A stretch of DNA of 64,000 nt from Flavobacterium notoginsengisoli (GTDB lineage Bacteria; Bacteroidota; Bacteroidia; Flavobacteriales; Flavobacteriaceae). Position numbers and translations under genes: made by a program. A model generated the notes under the pieces. It saw only the letters and a program-made list of their open reading frames with translations, did no database searches and had not been told where the DNA came from. Within the stretch, counting starts at the first letter, position 1; every line of letters begins with the position of its first letter. Of the stretch, positions 58,265 through 64,000 are shown piece after piece. Location: contig NZ_JACHLB010000002.1 in NCBI RefSeq assembly GCF_014207905.1, positions 1 through 64,000 of the forward strand, written 5' to 3'.

Positions 58265-60499
58265 TTTAACCGCCAACAAAGCTGTCATTCTTTTTTTATC
58301 TCCCACAACCCACAGAATATCGTTTTTTTCTAAAATCAAGCTAGATTCTGGATTTAGAATACGATTTCCGTTTCGTTCGATACCGACAACCATTCCGTCT
58401 GTTTTGGCTCTAAATTGACCTATGCTTTTTTGAATAAATTCTTCTTGCGAAACTTCTAGCTGGCGAAGTACAATGTCAGTTTCTTCAACTTTTCCGCGGG
58501 CTTCTGTTTCATTTTGGTTTAGGTATTTTGTGAATTCAACAATTTGAGCATCTGTACCAATTACACAGATTTCATCTCCAGGAAATAAGCGTTCGTTTTT
58601 GGTCGGAATCGGAATCGTAACTTCTCCGCGTTTGATATAAGCGATATTTATACCTAATTGCTCACGAATTTTAAGTTCTTGTAATGTTTGTCCAACCAAA
58701 TTAGATTCTTTTTTTATTTCGAAAAAAGACATGTGTCCATCCCAAGGCATTAAGTTGGCATATCTTCTGTCGATTTTTTTATTCTCGCGATCGTTAAGAT
58801 TTTTTAGAAAGTGATTTTCGATTTTATGATATTGCTCATTTAATTTTTTAGGGAAAATTTGATACGCTCCAATTGCAATAATCAAGGCTATAAAAGCGAC
58901 TAAAGGAGAGAAGAAAATATTCAATAAAAAACCAACAAAGAACAATCCGAGACTCATTCTTATTAAAATCAACATCAATAAGGCACCACGATATTTACGT
59001 TCTTCCCACAAAATTTCTACTTCGTCTACTTTGACACGTCTTAGAGAAAGCGCCCATAAAAATGGAGCAATAACTACCAAAGTTAATAAAGCGGCCAAAG
59101 TATTTCCGAATCTCGTATCGGCCACTAAAGGCGCAACAAATTTAGAAGACAATAAAATAATGGCTGTAATAATTATAGTGTGAAGAATAATCTGCGTTAT
59201 TGAAGAACGAAGTACAATTTGCCATGTGCTTACAGATTTAATTGCTTGTGCATTGACACTATAACGATTAATGTTTTTAACCCATCTTTTTGGCATTTTT
59301 GATTCTAAATACAAGGCAAATGTTTCAGAATATTTAATTAAGAAAGGTGTTGTAAATGTGGTAATGGCAGAAACGGCTACGATTATTGGATACAAAAAAT
59401 CGCTTGTTACTTTTAATGTCATACCAAGAGTTGCAATAATAAAAGAGAATTCCCCAATTTGTGCCAAACTCATTCCGGTCTGAATAGATTGTTTTAAAGG
59501 TTGTCCAGAGAGCAAAGCACCAAAAGAAGAGCTAAGTGCTTTTCCGAAAATGGTAATTAAGGTTATCAAAGCAACTGGAAGCGCATAAGAAATCAACGTT
59601 CCAGGATTAATTAACATTCCTACCGATACGAAGAAAACCGCTCCAAATAAGTCTTTTACAGGTTGAATTAAATGTTCAATTTTTTCTGCCATTGTCGTTT
59701 CGGCAATAATAGAACCCATTATAAAAGCTCCCAATGCTGGAGAAAATCCAACATTCGCTGCAAAAATAACCATCATTAAACATAATGCTAATGATAATAT
59801 GAGAAGCATTTCATCAGTTAAAAGGTGTTTTGCTTTTTTAAAGATTGTTGGAATGATAAAGATTCCTCCCAAAAACCAAATAATTAAAAAGAAAACTAAT
59901 TTTAATACAGATTGCAGTAATTCAGTTCCAGAAACCTGATCACTTACAGCGATAGTAGATAATAAAACGAGCATTAAAATGGCAACGATATCTTCAACAA
60001 TTAAAGCTCCAAATACAATTCCGACGAATTTTTTTCCTTTAACTCCTAATTCGTCAAAAGCCCTAATGATAATTGTTGTTGAAGAAATTGAAAGTGTTGC
60101 TCCTAGAAAAATACTATCCATTTTTCCCCAGCCCATCCATTGTCCAACGCAAAATCCCACTAATATCATAAATAGAATCTGGGTTATGGCGGTAACAGAA
60201 GAGGTTCCTCCAACTTTCATTAGTTTCTTAAAGCTGAATTCGAGTCCTAAACTAAAAAGCAAAAATATAACCCCAATTTCGGCCCAGACTTCGACACTTT
60301 TCATGTCGGTAATCGAAGGGAAAAAATCAAAATGGTTTCCGGCTAAAAATCCTGCGATTAAGTAACCTAAAACCAAAGGTTGTTTTAGTTTTTTAAACAA
60401 TAGAACGGCAATTCCAGCAGTCATTAGGATTAAACCCAAATCACTAATTAAAGGTTGTAGATGGTGTGTACTTTCGGCTGCGGCATTTAATGCAATCAT
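58262..60499 (-). CDS. CPA2-family monovalent cation:proton antiporter
   Basis: 745 residues. The N-terminal Na+/H+ exchanger domain with about twelve spans holds ISSTTIIIRAFDELG and GAFIMGSIIAETTMAEKIE, with the ion-binding Asp in VEDIVAILML. An extra hydrophobic domain (about 400-580) follows, then two TrkA-C-like domains (FFEIKKESNLVGQTL and GMVVGIERNGNRIL), with no RCK-N nucleotide fold between. It resembles KefB/GerN-type exchangers for K+ or Na+. Confidence 0.92.
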   Translation of the reverse strand: MIALNAAAESTHHLQPLISDLGLILMTAGIAVLLFKKLKQPLVLGYLIAGFLAGNHFDFFPSITDMKSVEVWAEIGVIFLLFSLGLEFSFKKLMKVGGTSSVTAITQILFMILVGFCVGQWMGWGKMDSIFLGATLSISSTTIIIRAFDELGVKGKKFVGIVFGALIVEDIVAILMLVLLSTIAVSDQVSGTELLQSVLKLVFFLIIWFLGGIFIIPTIFKKAKHLLTDEMLLILSLALCLMMVIFAANVGFSPALGAFIMGSIIAETTMAEKIEHLIQPVKDLFGAVFFVSVGMLINPGTLISYALPVALITLITIFGKALSSSFGALLSGQPLKQSIQTGMSLAQIGEFSFIIATLGMTLKVTSDFLYPIIVAVSAITTFTTPFLIKYSETFALYLESKMPKRWVKNINRYSVNAQAIKSVSTWQIVLRSSITQIILHTIIITAIILLSSKFVAPLVADTRFGNTLAALLTLVVIAPFLWALSLRRVKVDEVEILWEERKYRGALLMLILIRMSLGLFFVGFLLNIFFSPLVAFIALIIAIGAYQIFPKKLNEQYHKIENHFLKNLNDRENKKIDRRYANLMPWDGHMSFFEIKKESNLVGQTLQELKIREQLGINIAYIKRGEVTIPIPTKNERLFPGDEICVIGTDAQIVEFTKYLNQNETEARGKVEETDIVLRQLEVSQEEFIQKSIGQFRAKTDGMVVGIERNGNRILNPESSLILEKNDILWVVGDKKRMTALLAVK

Positions 60500-60623
60500 A
60501 TAAAAACGTGGTATTTTTTCAGGAGTAAATCCAGTCTTTCATTTGAAATGAAATTCGCAGAACTTAGGAAAAAACTATAAAGTTGCACGAAGTAATCTGG
60601 GCTAATAACTCCAAATTAAATAA

Positions 60624-60655
60624 AAAAAGCTATCTCGATAAAGATAGCTTTTTTT
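60624..60655 (-). terminator. purB terminator
   Basis: Perfect 12-bp stem AAAAAGCTATCT / AGATAGCTTTTT with 6-nt loop and A tract that forms the U tail on minus, 25 bp past the purB stop. Confidence 0.87.
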
Positions 60656-60677
60656 GGGAAAATATTTTAGTTTTTTT

Positions 60678-62024
60678 CTAAATTCCTGTGTAATTACTAG
60701 GAGTTATAGCCAATAATTCTGCACGAACAGCATCAGAAACTTCTAATGTTGCAATGAAATTATGAATCGCATTTTTGTCAATTGCTTCGTTCGTTCTTGT
60801 TAAACCTTTTAAAGCTTCATAAGGATTTGGATATGCTTCACGACGTAAAATTGTCTGAATTGCCTCAGCCACAACTGCCCAGTTTTTTTCTAAATCTTCA
60901 GCAAATTTACTTTCATTTAAAAGCAATTTGTTCAAACCTTTTAAAGTTGCTTCAAAAGCAATAATGGTATGTCCAAACGGAACTCCAACATTACGTAAAA
61001 CAGTACTGTCTGTTAAGTCACGCTGTAATCTCGAGATTGGTAATTTTGCAGAAAGGTGCTCAAAAATAGCATTGGCAATTCCTAAGTTTCCTTCAGAATT
61101 TTCAAAATCAATTGGATTTACTTTGTGTGGCATTGCAGAAGATCCAATTTCTCCCGCTTTGATTTTTTGTTTGAAGTAATCCATCGAAACATATGTCCAG
61201 ATGTCGCGATCTAAATCAATAATAATCGTGTTGATTCTTTTTAAAGCATCAAAGAAAGCAGCAAAATGATCGTAGTGCTCAATTTGTGTTGTTGGGAATG
61301 AATGTTTTAAACCAAGATCAGTTTCAACAAATTTATTTCCGAATTGTTTCCAATCAATTTGTGGGTAAGCTACGTGATGTGCATTGAAATTTCCAGTAGC
61401 GCCACCAAATTTAGCAGCAAACGGAATATTGAATAATAAACGCATTTGCTCCTCTAAACGCTCAACGAATACCAAAATCTCTTTTCCTAAACGAGTAGGT
61501 GAAGCTGGTTGTCCGTGTGTGCGCGCTAACATTGGAATGTCTTTCCATTCAATACATAATTCTTTTAATTTAGCAATTACTGCGATTAAAGTTGGCATAT
61601 AAACCTCTTCAAACGCTTCTTTTGTAGAAAGCGGAATAGCAGTATTGTTAATGTCTTGAGATGTTAATCCGAAGTGAATGAACTCTTTGTATTGAGATAA
61701 ACCTAATTTTTCAAAAGCATCTTTTATGAAATATTCAACCGCTTTTACGTCGTGGTTGGTTACTTTTTCTGTTTCTTTAATCCAAAGAGCATCTTCAGTT
61801 GAGAAATTTTTGTAGATGTTTCTCAAGCTTTCAAATAAACTAGAATCAATACCTTGTAATTGTGGCAATGGAATTTGGCATAACGCAATGAAGTATTCCA
61901 CTTCAACCAAAACGCGGTATTTAATTAATGCTTCTTCAGAGAAAAATGGTGCTAAATTTTGGGTTTTATTTCTATATCTTCCATCAATTGGCGATATAGC
62001 ATTCAATTCGTTTAGAGTAGTCAT
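60678..62024 (-). CDS. purB: Adenylosuccinate lyase
   Basis: Two reactions of purine synthesis: SAICAR to AICAR and adenylosuccinate to AMP. 448 residues from the ATG at 62024. SSAMPHKVNPIDFENSEGNLG is the superfamily signature, with the catalytic serine in the flexible loop. LTSQDINNTAIPLS and FGGATGNFNAHHVAYP also match PurB. A frame extension to 62051 contains the promoter -7 box and is not used. Confidence 0.97.
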   Translation of the reverse strand: MTTLNELNAISPIDGRYRNKTQNLAPFFSEEALIKYRVLVEVEYFIALCQIPLPQLQGIDSSLFESLRNIYKNFSTEDALWIKETEKVTNHDVKAVEYFIKDAFEKLGLSQYKEFIHFGLTSQDINNTAIPLSTKEAFEEVYMPTLIAVIAKLKELCIEWKDIPMLARTHGQPASPTRLGKEILVFVERLEEQMRLLFNIPFAAKFGGATGNFNAHHVAYPQIDWKQFGNKFVETDLGLKHSFPTTQIEHYDHFAAFFDALKRINTIIIDLDRDIWTYVSMDYFKQKIKAGEIGSSAMPHKVNPIDFENSEGNLGIANAIFEHLSAKLPISRLQRDLTDSTVLRNVGVPFGHTIIAFEATLKGLNKLLLNESKFAEDLEKNWAVVAEAIQTILRREAYPNPYEALKGLTRTNEAIDKNAIHNFIATLEVSDAVRAELLAITPSNYTGI

Positions 62025-62048
62025 TGTTATGTTGTTTTTCGAAAGGTG

Positions 62049-62056
62049 CAAATATA
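62049..62056 (-). promoter_or_regulatory. -7 promoter element for purB
   Basis: The minus strand reads TATATTTG in the context TATATTTGCACC, a good Bacteroidota -7 box 25 bp before the ATG. No -33 box is evident. Confidence 0.6.
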
Positions 62057-62102
62057 AACAGAATTTAGCGATTACAGGTAATTAAAACGTTCATTTGTGC
62101 AT

Positions 62103-62792
62103 TCAAAATGAATTTAATCGCGTTCTTAAATCGGCAACACCTTCAGAAGCAAATTTAGCAATCGTTTCTACTTTATTTCGAATGTTCGGAATTGAGATTG
62201 GTTTTGGATCAATATAAAAAACCGGTGTTGTGCTTGGAGTATACGAAATTAAACCTGCTGCGGGATAAACTTGAAGTGAAGTTCCGATTACAGCAAAATA
62301 ATCGGCTGTTTCTGTAATGTCAATTGCTTCTTCAAGCGCTGGAACTTCTTCGCCAAACCAAACAATATGAGGTCTGAGCTGATGTCCGTTTGAATCAAAA
62401 TCTCCAGTAAATAAATCTTCAGTCCAATCTAAAATTAGATTTTTATCCCGAACGCTTCTAACTTTTAACAATTCTCCATGCAAATGCAAAACTTTAGTAC
62501 TTCCGGCGCGTTCGTGCAAATCGTCTACATTTTGAGTAATAATATGAACATCAAAATCTTTTTCTAATTCTGCTAAAATAATATGGCCAAGATTTGGTTT
62601 TACTTCTTTTAACTGTTGACGTCTTTTGTTGTAAAAGTCTAGAACTAATTCTTGATTTTTGTGCCAGCCTTCTGGAGTCGCAACTTCCATTACATCATGA
62701 CCTTCCCATAAACCATCGCTGTCGCGAAAAGTTTTGATGCCACTTTCTGCACTAATTCCTGCTCCTGTTAAGACTACAAGTTTCTTTTTCAT
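62103..62792 (-). CDS. cobB: Sir2-family NAD-dependent protein deacylase
   Basis: 229 residues from the ATG at 62792 (MKKKLVVLTGAGISAESGIK). GAGISAESG and TQNVDDLHERAG carry the NAD site, with catalytic His in LHLHGEL. The zinc-finger cysteines usual in sirtuins are not visible: the region after HGEL reads KVRSVRDKNLIL. That suggests the zinc-less subgroup. It removes acetyl or succinyl groups from lysine. The gene is 79 bp before purB and could be cotranscribed. Confidence 0.9.
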   Translation of the reverse strand: MKKKLVVLTGAGISAESGIKTFRDSDGLWEGHDVMEVATPEGWHKNQELVLDFYNKRRQQLKEVKPNLGHIILAELEKDFDVHIITQNVDDLHERAGSTKVLHLHGELLKVRSVRDKNLILDWTEDLFTGDFDSNGHQLRPHIVWFGEEVPALEEAIDITETADYFAVIGTSLQVYPAAGLISYTPSTTPVFYIDPKPISIPNIRNKVETIAKFASEGVADLRTRLNSF

Positions 62793-62820
62793 TTTTATGA
62801 ATGATTGGTTGATTCTCATT

Positions 62821-62849
62821 CAAAGATAAGGAAATGAGAAATTTTTCAA
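62821..62849 (-). promoter_or_regulatory. Consensus promoter for the sirtuin gene
   Basis: The minus strand reads TTG (62849-62847), 18 bp, then TATCTTTG (62828-62821), a complete TTG-N17-23-TAnnTTTG. It is 28 bp before the ATG at 62792, which supports that start over the earlier codon at 62819. Confidence 0.72.
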
Positions 62850-62886
62850 ATGAAATAGTTATTTTCGCAAACTAAATTTAATTGAT

Positions 62887-63522
62887 TTGAAAACGGAACT
62901 GAGATTAAAGATTAAAAGAAGTTTTCTAGATAATTACAAAAGAGAATTACATCTGCATCCTGATTTTATTAAATTCGAAGATAAAGATTTGGTAAATGAT
63001 GGGTTTACTTCTTTTAAAACCAATGAAATAAAAGAATTTTGTTATGGTGTAACTTTGTATCAGTATCGTCTTGTTTTTGGAAGAGAATATCAAGTTTGGA
63101 TAAAAAATTTTGATGACGAAATTTTAAAAATAAAATTTACAAGTTATTTTGGAATTAAAAAACTTAAAGTCCACGAGCTTTATTCTGAAATAATAACTTC
63201 AGTTTGGGATTTGTATTTTAAAGAAAAAACGATAGCATTTATTGAAGATTTTAAACAAGGCAAATCTTTCTTTATCGGAGAAGCCGAGATTAATCCAGAA
63301 GGAATAATTATTACAGTATCGAAACTTCTTAAACAAGAAAAAAAACTAATTGCATGGAATGATGTAGGAATTAGAAAGTATGCCACTTATTTTTCTGTTT
63401 ATTCAAAAGAAAATCCATTAGATTTTAACCGTGGTTATTCCTATCAAAAAGACTGGAATACATTTGTTTTATATAACGTAGTTAATACTATTATTGCCAA
63501 TAAAAATATTAAAAATGATTGA
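62887..63522 (+). CDS. Protein of unknown function upstream of trmH
   Basis: 211 residues starting at a TTG at 62887. There is no in-frame ATG near the N-terminus. FREYQVWIKNFDDEILKIKFTS and ITVSKLLKQEKKLIAWNDVGIRKYATYFS suggest an alpha-beta or PH-like fold, but I do not recognise a family. Aromatic and charged residues dominate, with no signal or membrane span. It overlaps trmH by 8 bp (ATGATTGA), so the two are translationally coupled. A weak -7 box (TATTTTCG) is near 62860. Confidence 0.7.
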   Translation: MKTELRLKIKRSFLDNYKRELHLHPDFIKFEDKDLVNDGFTSFKTNEIKEFCYGVTLYQYRLVFGREYQVWIKNFDDEILKIKFTSYFGIKKLKVHELYSEIITSVWDLYFKEKTIAFIEDFKQGKSFFIGEAEINPEGIIITVSKLLKQEKKLIAWNDVGIRKYATYFSVYSKENPLDFNRGYSYQKDWNTFVLYNVVNTIIANKNIKND

Positions 63523-64000
63523 TTTAGATTACCTCGCATTCTTAGAAAACATATTAACTGAAAATAGAAAAGCTAATTTTCTAAAAGTATTAGAGAACAG
63601 AACAAAACATTTTACAGTTGCGGTTGAAGATGTTTATCAGATGCATAATACAAGTGCTGTAATGAGAAGCTGTGAAGTTTTTGGTATTCAAGAATTGAAT
63701 GTAATTGAACAACGTTTCGGAAAAAGAATAGACAAAGAAATTGCGTTAGGCGCACAAAAATGGGTTGACATTAATAGATTTGATTCGGTTTCAGGCTGTC
63801 TTTCTGATTTAAGAAATAAAGGTTATCAGATTATTGCGACAACACCGCATGAAAAAGATTGTATGTTGGAAGATTTCGATATTACAAAACCAAGTGCATT
63901 GTTTTTCGGAACAGAAAAAGAAGGTTTGTCTCAAGAAATTATGGATAATGCTGATGGTTTTCTAAAAATACCAATGGTTGGTTTTACCGAAAGTTTAAAT
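63515..64000 (+). CDS. trmH: SpoU-family tRNA methyltransferase TrmH, partial
   Basis: The first 162 codons; the gene runs off the window end. SpoU motif 1 is HNTSAVMRSCEVFGIQEL, motif 2 ALFFGTEKEGLSQE and motif 3 begins IPMVGFTESLN. These match TrmH, which 2'-O-methylates G18 of tRNA. Start ATG at 63515 inside the previous stop (ATGATTGA). A related 23S rRNA methyltransferase is possible but less like the N-terminus. Confidence 0.9.
   Translation, partial: MIDLDYLAFLENILTENRKANFLKVLENRTKHFTVAVEDVYQMHNTSAVMRSCEVFGIQELNVIEQRFGKRIDKEIALGAQKWVDINRFDSVSGCLSDLRNKGYQIIATTPHEKDCMLEDFDITKPSALFFGTEKEGLSQEIMDNADGFLKIPMVGFTESLN

Noticed and set aside
1..64000. CRISPR array, prophage, insertion sequence or integron
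   Set aside because: No regular direct repeats with unique spacers, no transposase, integrase or phage gene. The tandem words in intergenic repeats are too short and irregular, with inverted partners.

Overview
The window is a gene-dense, AT-rich stretch of core chromosome from a member of the Bacteroidota, most likely a Flavobacterium close to F. johnsoniae. The evidence is the Bacteroidota promoter signature TAnnTTTG upstream of many genes, a long-form GAPDH of 482 residues, a split methylmalonyl-CoA mutase, a two-motif DnaJ zinc region, and TonB-plug-like and carboxypeptidase-regulatory-like modules. No insertion sequence, prophage, integrase or CRISPR array was seen. This assignment comes from protein and promoter style, not from a database search.

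Layout. 1-90 is the 3' part of a 5S rRNA, so an rRNA operon ends here. 0.3-10 kb holds a PafA-type phosphatase, alanine dehydrogenase divergent from an Lrp/AsnC regulator, GAPDH, an HtrA/DegP protease, an acetyltransferase-mltG pair and a lysozyme-like cell-wall protein. 10-15 kb is a minus-strand run udk, divIC/ftsB-like, mutA, mutB. 15-21 kb has a dienoyl-CoA-reductase-type SDR, an aminotransferase, two TonB-C-terminal-domain paralogues and the run dnaA, LMW phosphatase, RsmI-like methylase. 21-28 kb has a thioesterase, the ribD-HAD-yigZ run, prmC, a MacB-like permease and hisS. 28-37 kb has tRNA-Trp, grpE-dnaJ, an ABC exporter pair, an NtrC-like regulator without a DNA-binding domain, a one-domain DEAD-like protein and small enzymes. 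38-48 kb has mtaB, several proteins of unknown function, and an operon of an ECF sigma factor, a membrane protein and a von Willebrand A protein in which the last two share a TonB-plug-like segment. 48-64 kb has ppk2, a MATE pump, an LTA-synthase-like protein, meaB (partner of the mutase at 10-14 kb), an Rrf2 regulator with an oxidoreductase, a peroxiredoxin, a CPA2 antiporter, purB, a sirtuin and a trmH cut by the window end.

The least expected content is between the genes. At least ten sequence families of intergenic elements share one design: a short word repeated in tandem, then the same array in inverted orientation, often flush with stop codons. Several are nested inside one another (28.7, 40.3, 53.5, 54.8 and 58.1 kb). 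Some have become coding sequence, as in the N-terminal linker of mutB and the C-terminal codons of meaB. Exact shared words (GACTGAAAACT at four loci, AAGGTTCTGAG at four sites, AATTGGAATTTGGAATTT at three) show that they are families and not chance. They probably act as terminators or mRNA 3' ends, but how they spread is not evident from the sequence.
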